DNA of 64,000 bases, taken from NCBI RefSeq assembly GCF_017811175.1, contig NZ_JACWIJ010000002.1, positions 2,542,001 to 2,606,000 of the forward strand, in the 5' to 3' direction. Every line of letters begins with the position of its first letter. Within the stretch, counting starts at the first letter, position 1. The notes beneath the pieces were generated by a model that saw only the letters and a list, made by a program, of their open reading frames with translations, made no database searches and was not told the origin of the DNA. Source of the DNA: Melaminivora jejuensis (GTDB taxonomy: Bacteria; Pseudomonadota; Gammaproteobacteria; Burkholderiales; Burkholderiaceae_C). Positions 1-9,025 of the stretch are shown in pieces. The position numbers and the translations under genes are program-made.

Positions 1-921
1 CTCGCGCGACTGGCCGTCGATGATCAGCTCGTGCTGCGCCTGGCAGGCGTAGTCGGCCCGCCCGCCCCGGCCATCGGGCAGGGCCTTGATGCCCGCCTGG
101 CGGCGCAGGCGCACACGGCTGAAGACGCCGAAATTGCTCAGCAGTACCTGCACGTCCTTGAGCAGCTGCGGCTGGCTGGAGGCCAGGCGCACCGAGCAGC
201 TGCTGCCATTGCTGCAGACGTTCACCGTGCCGTCGGTCTGGAACAGCGCGCGCAGGTAGGCGCGCACGCAGGCCTCGCTGCCCTGCCAGACGACTTCCGG
301 CACGCGCAGCTTGGTCTCGCGCGTGAAGCCCCACAGGGCCAGCACGCGCGCCAGCAGCACCGAGCGGATGAAGACCTGGTTGCGCTCGGCCACGGCCACC
401 GGTGCAACGCGGTAGCTGCGCGGCGTGCGCGCGGCCCCGGCGATCATGGTGTTGACCAGCGTGGTCACCCGCTCGGCCAGGGCGCGCTCCTGGTTCCACA
501 GGTTGATGCACACCACTTCCTGGCCTTTGCCACGGTGCGTGAAGTGCCCATCGCCCGTGACCAGGCCCAGCAGCAGGCCCAGGTCTTCGCCGCCCTGGCT
601 GCCGAACTGGCCCTTGCCCGATTGCACCCACAGCTCGTCGCCGACCTGCAGCTCGGACAGCTTGATCTTGCCGCGCTGGGTGTAGAAATCGTGCCAGGCG
701 GTGGCCTTGATCTCGTAGCCGTCTTCGGTCGTGACCTTGAAGACCTCGGCCTGGCGCGCCGTCATGAAGGCCGGCTTGGCCGGGCGCACTTCCACGCCGC
801 GCCCCGGCTGGCCCAGTGCGCGGCGATCGACCGTGGCCTGCAGCGGCGCGCCTGCGTGGTACAGGTCGCCGATGCGCACCAGGCCATGCTGCGTGGCCAG
901 CCGCGTGTCGGCGGTGACGCA
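1..921 (-). other. LAGLIDADG homing-endonuclease intein in NrdJ (left part only)
   Basis: A protein splicing element begins at Cys1 (codon 921-919), immediately after extein residues ATNP. Residues 1-20 read CVTADTRLATQHGLVRIGDL, a typical splicing block A. Block B carries T74-A-W-H77 followed by LQVGDEL near 91-97. Two LAGLIDADG-type helices follow: LGLLLGLVTGDG at about 114-125 (acidic Asp124) and YLRALFQTDG ending near 231 (acidic Asp230). So 307 intein residues with an intact endonuclease core are visible; the C-terminal His-Asn splice motif and the resumed extein (expected CGE) are beyond base 1. Ribonucleotide reductases are a classic intein host, and this NP/C site is a known insertion point in the family. 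Confidence 0.9.
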
Positions 922-1808
922 GGGGTTGGTCGCCTGGATGTTCTCGGTATAGCGCAGGTTGTTGTCGGTGTTGATCTGGTCGAGAAACAGGATGCCCGGC
1001 TCGGCGAAGTCGTAGGCCGACTTCATGATGGTGTCCCACAGTTCGCGCGCGCGCAGCTTGCGATAGACCCACTGGCCGTCGGCGCGCTGGCAGGCGCCCT
1101 CGCGGATCAGCTCCTGGCCGGGGGCGGCGGCGTGGATCAGCTCCCAGTCGCCGTCCTGCTCCACGGCCTGCATGAAGGCGTCCGGCACGCCCACGGACAC
1201 GTTGAAGTTGTTCCAGCGCCCGGGCGTGCGCTTGGCAGTGATGAAGTCCAGCACATCCGGATGATCGATGCGCAGCACGCCCATCTGCGCGCCGCGCCGG
1301 GCGCCGGCGCTCTCCACCGTGGAGCAGGACTGGTCGAACACGTTGATGTAGCTGCACGGGCCGGAGGCCATGGACGCCGTGCCCTTGACCAGCGCGCCGC
1401 GCGGGCGGATGCGCGAAAAATCGTAGCCCACGCCGCCGCCTCGGCGCATGGTCTCGGCGGCCTCGCGCAGCGCTTCGTAAATGCCGGGGTAGCCGGCGTC
1501 ATCGACGCCCTGGATGCAGTCGCCCACGGGCTGCACGAAGCAGTTGATGAGCGTGGCCTGGATGTCGGTGCCGGCGGCGCTCATGATGCGCCCGGCGCCA
1601 ATGGCGCCGGCGCGCAGGTTCTCCAGAAAGCGCTGCTCGAATTTCTGCCGCAGCTCGGGCTTTTCCACCGACGCCAGGGCGCGCGCCACGCGGGCAAACA
1701 GATGCTCCTCGCTGCTCTCGCCGTTCTTGAAATATTTCTCGCTCAGCACATCCTGGCTGATGGGCTGGGCGGGCAGGCTGGGGCGAGGCTGGTGGATTCG
1801 CGTTGCAT
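1..1808 (-). CDS. nrdJ: adenosylcobalamin-dependent ribonucleotide reductase (class II), intein-interrupted, 3' end outside the window
   Basis: Class II reductase alpha chain, which makes deoxyribonucleotides using a B12-derived radical. Visible family motifs, reading leftward from 1743, include NCFVQPVGD, GYDFSRIRPRG, ARRGAQMGVL and the radical-enzyme dipeptide NP at 927-922. There the host protein is interrupted by an intein, so the remaining extein lies beyond the left edge. The only sensible start is the ATG at 1808 (MQRESTSLAPA), but it is out of frame with the body. Adding one base at the GG of 1776-1777 joins it to LPAQPISQDVLSEKYF, giving about 296 residues before the intein. As written, translation from this ATG stops after 21 codons. 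I judge this a one-base deletion, probably a sequencing error. No cobalamin riboswitch is convincing upstream. Confidence 0.88.
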
Positions 1809-2253
1809 GGCGTCGGGTTCTCGGCAGAAAGGAAAGAAAAAGAGGAATGAAGAACGGGGCGCGCCGGCCATCGCGCCAAAGCGGCGATAGCCGGGCCGTG
1901 GAGGGCGGGCCGGGCCAGGGGTTGTACACCCGGGGAGCGGCCCGGCGCCCGGGCAGGTGTGCCAGCTTGTGTCCCGGGGCTGTCCGGGCTGTGATTTCCA
2001 TAGCGCCGGCTCGGCACCCCATGCGGGCAGCGCGGGGTTTGCGGTCGGCGCCGGCGGTTGCTGGCGCACAGTCGCGCAAAATCCACAAAGTCCCTGCTGG
2101 GGTATCCGTCATTGCCTTGCCACGGCGGTGCAGTCTTTGGCAGGGCCGTGCAGGCCGCTCGGGATCGACAGGGGCGGGGCCAGGGCCGAAAACACCGGCA
2201 GGCCGGACGCGCCGGCGCGCAGCGCGCCATTTTCGCAAATGCGCCCGAGCCTT
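1809..2253. other. intergenic region between nrdJ and the EAL-domain gene
   Basis: A 445-bp gap downstream of the EAL gene and upstream of nrdJ. No convincing ORF is present; the long reading frames here are composition artefacts. The nrdJ promoter must lie in it, but I see no clear -35/-10 pair, no strong NrdR palindrome and no complete cobalamin riboswitch. A purine-rich tract at 1828-1852 (CTTTTTCTTTCC read on the minus strand) lies just upstream of the nrdJ ATG. Confidence 0.5.
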
Positions 2254-4965
2254 TCAGCGCCGGCTGTCGATGCCCCCAGCAGCGCCAGCGCCCGGCTCCA
2301 GGCTGGCACGCAGCAGGGCTGCGAATTCATCGGCGGGCAGGGGGCGGCTGCACAGATAGCCCTGGTAAAGATCGCAGCCGCGTTCGCGCAGGAAGTCCAG
2401 CTGCGCCGGCGTCTCCACCCCTTCGGCCACCACCTGCAGGCCCAGGCTGTGGCCCATGGCGATGATGGCGGCGCTGATGGCCATGTCGTCGCCGCTGGCC
2501 GGCACGTCGCGGGTGAAGCTCTGGTCGATCTTGAGCACGTCGATGGGAAAGCGCTTGAGCTGCGCCAGCGACGAGTAGCCGGTGCCGAAGTCGTCCACCG
2601 CGATGGTCACGCCCAGCTCATGCAGGCGCAGCAGCGTCTGGCGGGCCTCCTCGGGGCGCTCGGCCAGCACGCTCTCGGTCAGCTCCAGCTCCAGGTTGCG
2701 CGCGGAAAAGCCGCTGGCCGCCAGCGCCTGGGCGGCGCTGCCAGCCACGTCGTTGACCTGGAACTGGCGCGGCGAGACGTTCACCGCGATGCGCAGCCGG
2801 GGCAGGCCGGCATCCTGCCAGCTGCGCCCCTGGCGGCAGGCCTCGCGCAACACCCAGTCGCCCAGGGCGCCGATCACGCCCGAGCTTTCGGCCACCGGGA
2901 TGAAGCGCGCCGGCGAAATCATGCCCTCCTCGGGGTCGAACCAGCGCACCAGCGCCTCGGCGCCGACGATGCGCCCGCTGGCCACGTCCACCTGCGGCTG
3001 GTAGTACAGCTGCAACTGCTGGCGCGCCAGGGCCAGGCGCAGGCGCGCCTCGATGCGCAGGCGCTCGCGCGCGTCCTGCGTCATCTGCTCGGAGAAAAAG
3101 CAATACGCCCCGCGCCCGCGCGCCTTGGCGCCATAGACGGCGGCGTGCGCGCCCTGCAGCAGGTGCTGGGCGTTGTCGGCGTGCTCCGGGTACAGGCAGA
3201 TGCCGATGCTCACGCCCACGACCACGGCCACGCCGTCGGGCGTGTGCCAGGGCCGGGCGGCGGCGCCGATCAGGTTGCGCGCCACGGCGGCGGCGCCGTC
3301 GGCATGGCGCAGGTGGCGCGCCACCACGGCGATCTCGTCGCCGGCCAGGCGCCCGATCAGGTCGCCCGGGCGCAGCTCGGAGCGCACCTGCTGGGCGATG
3401 TGCTGCAGCACCTGATCGCCCACGGTGTGGCCATAGCTGCCATTGACATCCTTGAAGCGATCCAGGTTCAGCAGCAGCACCGCCAGGCGCTCGCCGCTGG
3501 CCTGCGCCTGCTGCACCACGCCCTGCAACTGTTCGCCGAACCACAGCCGGTTGGCCAGGCCCGTCAGCGGGTCGCAGTGGGCCAGGAATTCCAGGCGCTC
3601 CTGCTGCTGCTTTTCCTCGGAAATATCGGTAAACATGCACACGTAGTGCGTGACCTCGCCCTGGCCGTCGCGCACCTCCGACAGCGACATGCGCTCCGGG
3701 AAGATCTCGCCGTTTTTGCGCCGGTTCCAGATCTCGCCCTGCCAGTGGCCGGTGCGCTGCATGGCGTCCCACATGAGCTGGTAGAACTCCTTGCCGTGGC
3801 GCCCGGATTTGAACAGCCGCGGCGTGTGGCCCTGCAGCTCCTGCTCGGTGTAGCCCATCAGCCGCGTGAAGGCGGCGTTCACCGACAGGATCTGCATCTG
3901 CGCGTCGGTCACCACCACGCCCTCGATGGTGTTGTCCACCACCGTGGCCGCCAGGCGCTGGCGCTCCTCGGCAGCGCGCCGGGCGCTCAGATCGGTCAGG
4001 ATGCCCGAGAAGCGCTCGGGCTGCCCGTCGGCATCCAGATGGCGCTGGCCGCGCGCGTGGAACCAGCGCCATTCGCCGCTGCCGTGCTGCAGCCGCGCCG
4101 TCACCTCGAAGGCCTCGCCGGTGGCGATGGCCTGCTCCACGGCAGCGCGCACGCGCTCCAGGTCGTCCGGATGCAGGCGCTGCAGCAGCAGCAGGTGGCC
4201 TGGCTCGGGCTGTGGGCCGGCGAGGCCCAGCAGGCGCAGCAATCCGGGCGAGTAGGTCGAGCGCTGCTGCAGCAGATCCCAGTCCCACAGGCCGCTGCCG
4301 CTGCCCTCCAGCGCCTGGCCCAGCACCCGCTGGCTGTGCGCCAGCGCGGCGCGGGCGGCGCCGATCTCGCCCATGTCCTGCAGCACGCATACCAGATGCT
4401 CGGGCATGCCCTCGGCAGCGGGCACCAGGCTGACGTTGCACAGTACTGGCAGCTGCTCGCCGCCGCCGGCGGGCTGGCAGACGCGCTCGCCCTGGTAGCG
4501 CTCGATGCGCCCGGCCAGCAGCTCCTCCAGCTGTTGTGCTGACGGAATGCCATCCGGCGGCACCACCAGATCAGAGAACCGGCGCCCGCGCAGCGCGTGC
4601 AGCGGCAGCTCCAGCCAGGTACACAGGCGCTCGTTGGCCCACAGGATCTGCAGGCTGTGCGGATCGACCCGGGCGATGCCCGCTGGCGCATGGCGCACGA
4701 CCTGCGCCAGCTCGTGCGACAGCGCCGAGCGCAGCTGCTCGGCGCGGCGCATACGCACCAGCAGCCACCAGGCCAGCAGTCCCGTCAGCAGCACGAACAG
4801 CCAGCCCTTGGCCAGCTGCCAGCGCGCCAGATGAGGGCTGCCTGCCGCCCAGTGGTCGAGCAATGCGTCGCCCACCACCACCCAGACAGTGCCCACGGTG
4901 AGGTACAGAAACATGCCCCACAGGGGCGTCATGCGTGATTTTTGCTCCGGGATGTCGAAGTCCAT
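2254..4965 (-). CDS. membrane PAS-GGDEF-EAL protein, probable c-di-GMP phosphodiesterase
   Basis: A 903-residue sensor for cyclic di-GMP turnover. Two hydrophobic segments near the N terminus (WGMFLYLTVGTVWVVVG and LFVLLTGLLAWWLLV) anchor it. Three PAS-type regions follow, roughly residues 80-460, the last reading EGVVVTDAQMQILSVNAAF. The GGDEF domain is degenerate, with AGDEI in place of GGDEF, so cyclase activity is doubtful. The EAL domain looks active: EALVRW, VNVSPRQF, ELELTESVL, AVDDFGTGYSSL, KIDQSF and VAEGVETPAQ are all present. The start was taken at the ATG of 4965 (MDFDIPEQ); an internal ATG at 4932 (MTPLWGMF) is also possible. It diverges from purU with 42 bp between starts. The ligand is unknown. 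Confidence 0.88.
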   Translation of the reverse strand: MDFDIPEQKSRMTPLWGMFLYLTVGTVWVVVGDALLDHWAAGSPHLARWQLAKGWLFVLLTGLLAWWLLVRMRRAEQLRSALSHELAQVVRHAPAGIARVDPHSLQILWANERLCTWLELPLHALRGRRFSDLVVPPDGIPSAQQLEELLAGRIERYQGERVCQPAGGGEQLPVLCNVSLVPAAEGMPEHLVCVLQDMGEIGAARAALAHSQRVLGQALEGSGSGLWDWDLLQQRSTYSPGLLRLLGLAGPQPEPGHLLLLQRLHPDDLERVRAAVEQAIATGEAFEVTARLQHGSGEWRWFHARGQRHLDADGQPERFSGILTDLSARRAAEERQRLAATVVDNTIEGVVVTDAQMQILSVNAAFTRLMGYTEQELQGHTPRLFKSGRHGKEFYQLMWDAMQRTGHWQGEIWNRRKNGEIFPERMSLSEVRDGQGEVTHYVCMFTDISEEKQQQERLEFLAHCDPLTGLANRLWFGEQLQGVVQQAQASGERLAVLLLNLDRFKDVNGSYGHTVGDQVLQHIAQQVRSELRPGDLIGRLAGDEIAVVARHLRHADGAAAVARNLIGAAARPWHTPDGVAVVVGVSIGICLYPEHADNAQHLLQGAHAAVYGAKARGRGAYCFFSEQMTQDARERLRIEARLRLALARQQLQLYYQPQVDVASGRIVGAEALVRWFDPEEGMISPARFIPVAESSGVIGALGDWVLREACRQGRSWQDAGLPRLRIAVNVSPRQFQVNDVAGSAAQALAASGFSARNLELELTESVLAERPEEARQTLLRLHELGVTIAVDDFGTGYSSLAQLKRFPIDVLKIDQSFTRDVPASGDDMAISAAIIAMGHSLGLQVVAEGVETPAQLDFLRERGCDLYQGYLCSRPLPADEFAALLRASLEPGAGAAGGIDSRR

Positions 4966-5007
4966 GGCCTGCCAACGTGCTTGGCCCTGCTGCGACAATC
5001 CGCCACC

Positions 5008-5856
5008 ATGAGCCAAGCTTACATTCTGACACTCTCTTGCCCCGACCGCCTGGGACTGGTACATGCCGTTTCCGGCTTTTTGCTGGAGCACGGCGCCAAC
5101 ATCGAAGAGGCCGCGCAATACAACGACCACGCCACCGGCCTGTTCTTCATGCGCGTGCAGTTTGCCTGCGATGCCCACGACGCGGCCACGCTGCGCGCGC
5201 ATCTGGCCGAGTTCGGCGCGCCGCTGCAGATGCGCCTGGGACTGTACACGGTGGGCGAACCCATGAAGACCGTAATCATGGTCAGCCGCGAGGGCCACTG
5301 CCTCAACGACCTGCTGTTTCGCGTCAAAAGCGGCCTGCTGCCCATCCAGGTGGCGGCCATCATCAGCAACCACCGCGACTTCTACCAGCTCGCGGCCAGC
5401 TACAACATCCCGTTCCACCACATTCCGGTCACGGCTGCCACCAAGCCCCAGGCCGAGGCGCGGCAGTACGAGATCATCCAGGCCGAGGGCGCCGAGCTGG
5501 TCGTGCTGGCGCGCTACATGCAGGTGCTGTCGGACGATCTGTGCCAGAAGCTGGCCGGGCGTGCCATCAACATCCACCACAGCTTCCTGCCCAGCTTCAA
5601 GGGTGCCAAGCCGTACTACCAGGCGCACGAGCGCGGCGTCAAGCTGATCGGCGCCACCGCCCACTACGTCACCGCTGACCTGGACGAAGGCCCCATCATC
5701 GAGCAGGACGTGGCCCGCGCCGACCACACCGACACTGTGGAAGACCTGACGGCGCGCGGCCGCGACACCGAAAGCCTGGTGCTGGCGCGCGCCGTCAAGT
5801 GGCACAGCGAGCACCGCGTGCTGCCCAACGGGCACAAGACCGTGGTCTTTCGCTGA
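5008..5856 (+). CDS. purU: formyltetrahydrofolate deformylase
   Basis: Hydrolyses 10-formyl-tetrahydrofolate to formate and tetrahydrofolate, supplying formate to PurT and balancing the one-carbon pool in the cytoplasm. The 282 residues contain an N-terminal ACT domain (ILTLSCPDRLGLVHAVSGFL) and a C-terminal formyltransferase fold with the catalytic region INIHHSFLPSFKGAKPY and the downstream DEGPIIEQDV. Asn, His and Asp active-site residues appear intact. The ATG at 5008 fits the family start MSQAYILTLSCPD. It is followed after 23 bp by a LysR-type regulator gene on the same strand. Confidence 0.95.
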   Translation: MSQAYILTLSCPDRLGLVHAVSGFLLEHGANIEEAAQYNDHATGLFFMRVQFACDAHDAATLRAHLAEFGAPLQMRLGLYTVGEPMKTVIMVSREGHCLNDLLFRVKSGLLPIQVAAIISNHRDFYQLAASYNIPFHHIPVTAATKPQAEARQYEIIQAEGAELVVLARYMQVLSDDLCQKLAGRAINIHHSFLPSFKGAKPYYQAHERGVKLIGATAHYVTADLDEGPIIEQDVARADHTDTVEDLTARGRDTESLVLARAVKWHSEHRVLPNGHKTVVFR

Positions 5857-5879
5857 AGCCCGCCGCGCCGCCATCCGCC

Positions 5880-6770
5880 ATGACCATCCCCGAAGGCGCC
5901 AGCCTGCGGCGCATTCCGCCCATCCAGTGCCTGCTGACCTTCGAGGCGCTGGCGCGCCTGCGCAGCGTGACGCAGACCGCCGACGAGCTGTGCGTCACGC
6001 CCAGTGCGGTGAGCCACCGCGTCAAGCAGCTCGAACAGATCCTGGGCACGCGGCTGTTCGGCCGCTCGGATTTCTCGCTGACCACCGACGGCAGCGCCTA
6101 CCTGGCGCACGTACGCGAGGGGCTCACGGCGCTGCAGCGCTTTCCCGGCATGGCAACCAACCCGGCCAAACGGCGCCTGAAGATCGCCGTGACGCCGACC
6201 TTTGCCCGCGCCATCCTGATCCCGCGCCTGCGCCAGTTCACCGAGGCCTACCCCGAGATCGACCTGGCGCTGCAGGTGTCCATTCCGCTGCTGGACGTGG
6301 TGGCCGAGGACGCCGACCTGGTGGTGCGCTTCGGCCCCGGCCACTACGCCGACATGGAGCACATCGAACTGGCGCGCGACATCGTCACGCCCCTGGCCTC
6401 GCCGGCCTTCGTGCGCGAGCACGGCCCCTTCGAGCGGCCCGAAGACCTGGCCGAAGTGCCGCTGCTCAGAAGCCCGCTGGAGCCTTGGCGCAGCTGGTTC
6501 GACGCCTGCGCGCTGGACTGGCCGGCGCCCGCCGAAGGCTCGCAATTCAACGACGTGGGCCTGATGTGCGACGCCGCTGCTGCCGGCATGGGCGTGGCCC
6601 TGGTGCGCCTGAAGTTGGGCGCGCCCTGGCTGGATCAGGGCCTGCTGGTGCGCCTGTTCGACATCGACGCACCCAGCCCGCACGCCCACTACCTGTGCTG
6701 GCGCACCGGCACCATGGATCGCTGGGAATGCGCGGCCTTTGCCGAATGGCTGCGCCGCGCCATGCACTGA
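5880..6770 (+). CDS. LysR-family transcriptional regulator, GcvA-like
   Basis: A 296-residue LysR-type regulator. The N-terminal winged helix-turn-helix reads LTFEALARLRSVTQTADELCVTPSAVSHRVKQLE split over residues 18-51, and the C-terminal periplasmic-binding-like effector domain begins near residue 100 (RLKIAVTPTFARAILIPRL). The IPPIQCLLTFEA start and the overall pattern resemble GcvA, the glycine cleavage regulator, but the neighbouring genes do not include gcv genes, so the regulon is not known. The ATG at 5880 was chosen because it precedes the family N terminus; frames upstream overlap purU. Confidence 0.85.
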   Translation: MTIPEGASLRRIPPIQCLLTFEALARLRSVTQTADELCVTPSAVSHRVKQLEQILGTRLFGRSDFSLTTDGSAYLAHVREGLTALQRFPGMATNPAKRRLKIAVTPTFARAILIPRLRQFTEAYPEIDLALQVSIPLLDVVAEDADLVVRFGPGHYADMEHIELARDIVTPLASPAFVREHGPFERPEDLAEVPLLRSPLEPWRSWFDACALDWPAPAEGSQFNDVGLMCDAAAAGMGVALVRLKLGAPWLDQGLLVRLFDIDAPSPHAHYLCWRTGTMDRWECAAFAEWLRRAMH

Positions 6771-6773
6771 AGC

Positions 6774-6838
6774 CAATATATTTTGGTCAAATCGGCCTCA
6801 AACCCTTTACTGTCAAACGTTGAAAGCTATCAATAAGT
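6774..6838 (-). repeat. dispersed repeat A, copy 1
   Basis: On the minus strand this reads TTGATAGCTTTCAACGTTTG, then about seven variable bases, then AAGGGTTTGAGGCCGATTTG. It belongs to the GATAGCTG(T)CAGCGCTTG ... AAGGGCTTGAGGCCNATTTT family found at about eleven places in the window. It fills most of the gap between the LysR gene and glcD. Confidence 0.7.
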
Positions 6839-6919
6839 GAGTTTCAGGCGCAGCGTTTTCACACATCGCTGCAAGAAAGCTCAACCCCGTGGCCCCGGCA
6901 CTGGCCTACAGTTGCCGCC

Positions 6920-8437
6920 ATGACTGCGCCCTCCAGCCCCGGCTTCAGCCCCGTCCCCACCCCCAGCCCCGCCGAGCGCGCCCGGCGCCAGAACGAGGTC
7001 GTCCAGGCCTTGTCCGCCTGCCTGCCCCGGCACGCCCTGCTGTGGCAGGCCGAGGACACCACGCCCTATGAATGCGACGGCCTGACGGCCTACCGCCAGC
7101 GCCCGCTGGTGGTCTGCCTGCCCGAGACCGAGAGCGAAGTGCAGGCCGTACTGCAGACCTGCCACCGCCTGCAGGTGCCGGTGGTGGCGCGCGGCGCCGG
7201 CACCGGGCTGTCGGGCGGCGCCATGCCGCACCCGCTGGGCGTGACGCTGTCGCTGGCGCGCTTCAACCGCATCCTGGAGGTCAACCCGGTCAGCCGCACG
7301 GCGCGCGTGCAGTGCGGCGTGCGCAACCTGGCCATCAGCGAGGCGGCCGCGCCGCACGGCCTGTACTACGCGCCCGACCCGAGCAGCCAGATCGCCTGCA
7401 CCATCGGCGGCAACGTGGCCGAGAACTCCGGCGGCGTGCATTGCCTGAAATACGGCCTGACGCTGCACAACGTGCTTGCCGTGCGCGGCTACGGCGCCGA
7501 CGGCACGCCGGTGACCTTCGGAGCCGAGGCGCTGGACGCCCCCGGGCTGGACTTGCTGGCCGCCGTGATCGGCAGCGAAGGAATGCTGGCCGTGGCGCTG
7601 GAGATCACCGTCCGGCTGATCCCGCACCCGCAGCTGGCGCGCTGCATCATGGCCAGCTTCGACGACGTGCGCAAAGCCGGCGACGCCGTGGCTGCGGTGA
7701 TTGCCGCCGGCATCATCCCGGCAGGGCTGGAGATGATGGACAGGCCCATGACCGCAGCGGTGGAGGATTTCGTCCACGCCGGCTACGACCTGAGCGCCGC
7801 CGCCATCTTGCTGTGCGAGAGCGACGGCACGCCCGAGGAGGTCGAGGAGGAAATCGCCCGCATGAGCGCCGTGCTGACCGCTGCCGGCGCCACCGCCATT
7901 GCCGTGAGCGGCAGCGAGGACGAGCGCGCGCGCTTTTGGAGCGGGCGCAAGAACGCCTTCCCGGCCAGCGGGCGCATCAGCCCGGACTACATGTGCATGG
8001 ACTCGACCATCCCGAGAAAGCGCCTGGCCGACATCCTGCTGGCCATCGCCGAGATGGAGAAGAAATACCGCCTGCGCTGCGTCAACGTCTTCCACGCCGG
8101 CGACGGCAATTTGCACCCTTTGATCCTGTTCGACGCCAACGACCCCGACGAGCTGCGCCGCTGCGAGCTGTTCGGCGCCGACATCCTGGAGACCAGCGTG
8201 GCCATGGGCGGCACGGTGACCGGCGAGCACGGCGTGGGCGTGGAGAAATTGAACAGCATGTGCGTGCAGTTCACCGCCGAGGAAAACGCCCAGATGCTGG
8301 CGCTCAAGGCGGCGTTCGACCCGGCCGAGCTGCTCAACCCCGGCAAGGTGATTCCGACGCTCAACCGCTGTGCCGAGTACGGCAAGATGCTGGTGCGCGC
8401 AGGCCGGCTGGCGCACCCGGACTTGCCGCGCTTCTGA
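6920..8437 (+). CDS. glcD: FAD-linked glycolate/D-2-hydroxyacid oxidase subunit, GlcD-like
   Basis: A 505-residue flavoprotein that oxidises glycolate or another D-2-hydroxyacid. The FAD-binding type 4 (PCMH) domain is marked by VVARGAGTGLSGGAMPH and the SQIACTIGGNVAENSGGVH stretch, and the C-terminal FAD-oxidase domain by FHAGDGNLHPLILFD and GTVTGEHGVGVEKL. Length matches GlcD (about 500). In glycolate oxidase operons glcE and glcF follow directly; here the next gene is an unrelated secreted protein, so the partners must be elsewhere or this is a stand-alone D-lactate-type enzyme. The start at 6920 is the first ATG after repeat A copy 1. Confidence 0.88.
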   Translation: MTAPSSPGFSPVPTPSPAERARRQNEVVQALSACLPRHALLWQAEDTTPYECDGLTAYRQRPLVVCLPETESEVQAVLQTCHRLQVPVVARGAGTGLSGGAMPHPLGVTLSLARFNRILEVNPVSRTARVQCGVRNLAISEAAAPHGLYYAPDPSSQIACTIGGNVAENSGGVHCLKYGLTLHNVLAVRGYGADGTPVTFGAEALDAPGLDLLAAVIGSEGMLAVALEITVRLIPHPQLARCIMASFDDVRKAGDAVAAVIAAGIIPAGLEMMDRPMTAAVEDFVHAGYDLSAAAILLCESDGTPEEVEEEIARMSAVLTAAGATAIAVSGSEDERARFWSGRKNAFPASGRISPDYMCMDSTIPRKRLADILLAIAEMEKKYRLRCVNVFHAGDGNLHPLILFDANDPDELRRCELFGADILETSVAMGGTVTGEHGVGVEKLNSMCVQFTAEENAQMLALKAAFDPAELLNPGKVIPTLNRCAEYGKMLVRAGRLAHPDLPRF

Positions 8438-8545
8438 CCGCCGCCCCGGCAGCTTGCACCACAGCCGGGGGCGCCCTGCGCTGACAGGGCTGCGCGCGCG
8501 TCGGCACCAGCATGGGCTTTTCTTTTCCGGCCAGGAGGATTTGCC

Positions 8546-9010
8546 ATGCCCATGCGTTCGTTCATCCGCCCGTTCAGCCATCCGTTCAGCCGCCTGGCCC
8601 CGCTGTGCCTGGGCGCCCTGCTGGCCAGCTCCGCCGCCCTGGCGCAGCAGGCGGCAGCCCCCACGGATACCCAGGCCCATCTGCCCGCCCAGCAGACCAG
8701 CGGCGCGCTGCGCTACCAGTGCGGCGGCATCGGCACGGACGAGTCCACCGCCATGCGCGCCGCCATGGGGCGCTATCCGCTGTCGCTGCTGTTTGCCCGC
8801 GCCGACGGCGCCTATGAAGCCGACGTTGGCGTGCGCATCACCGCCCAGGGCGCCAGCGCGCAGACCATGACCTTCAACGCTGCCGGCCCGGTGTGCCTGC
8901 TGCAGCTGCCCGCCGGCAGCTACCGCGTTGAGGTGCAGGGCGCCGGCCAGAGCCACGCCCGCACGGTGCAAGTCGGCGGCGCGCCCAAGACACTGGACTT
9001 CCGCTTCTGA
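8546..9010 (+). CDS. secreted hypothetical protein
   Basis: A 154-residue protein with a clear signal peptide (Arg-containing start, hydrophobic LAPLCLGALLASSAALA, then a cleavage site after ALA near residue 34). The mature part has two Cys (YQCGG and PVCLLQLP), suggesting one disulphide, and ends in a beta-rich stretch (SYRVEVQGAG...TVQVGGAPKTLDFRF) like the carboxypeptidase-regulatory-type fold of surface proteins. A strong Shine-Dalgarno CCAGGAGGA precedes the ATG. Function unknown; it ends just before the convergent marC gene. Confidence 0.8.
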   Translation: MPMRSFIRPFSHPFSRLAPLCLGALLASSAALAQQAAAPTDTQAHLPAQQTSGALRYQCGGIGTDESTAMRAAMGRYPLSLLFARADGAYEADVGVRITAQGASAQTMTFNAAGPVCLLQLPAGSYRVEVQGAGQSHARTVQVGGAPKTLDFRF

Positions 9011-9025
9011 CCGCTGCGAGTCCGT

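Noticed and set aside
31-1890. Plus-strand ORF of 619 codons opposite nrdJ
   Set aside because: It mirrors the nrdJ/intein reading frame; high GC at third positions leaves the antisense frame open. Composition is Ala/His/Gln-rich with no domain.
1950-2010. Possible cobalamin riboswitch (CCCGGGGCTGTCC ... CTGTGA)
   Set aside because: Only part of the core is present, it is on the wrong strand for nrdJ, and no B12 box or paired stem could be found.
2065-2105. Possible NrdR box near CCACAAAG
   Set aside because: No second box and no palindrome near the NrdR consensus.
4966-5874. N-terminal extension of the EAL gene to 1206 residues
   Set aside because: The extra part is antisense to purU; the true start is near 4965.
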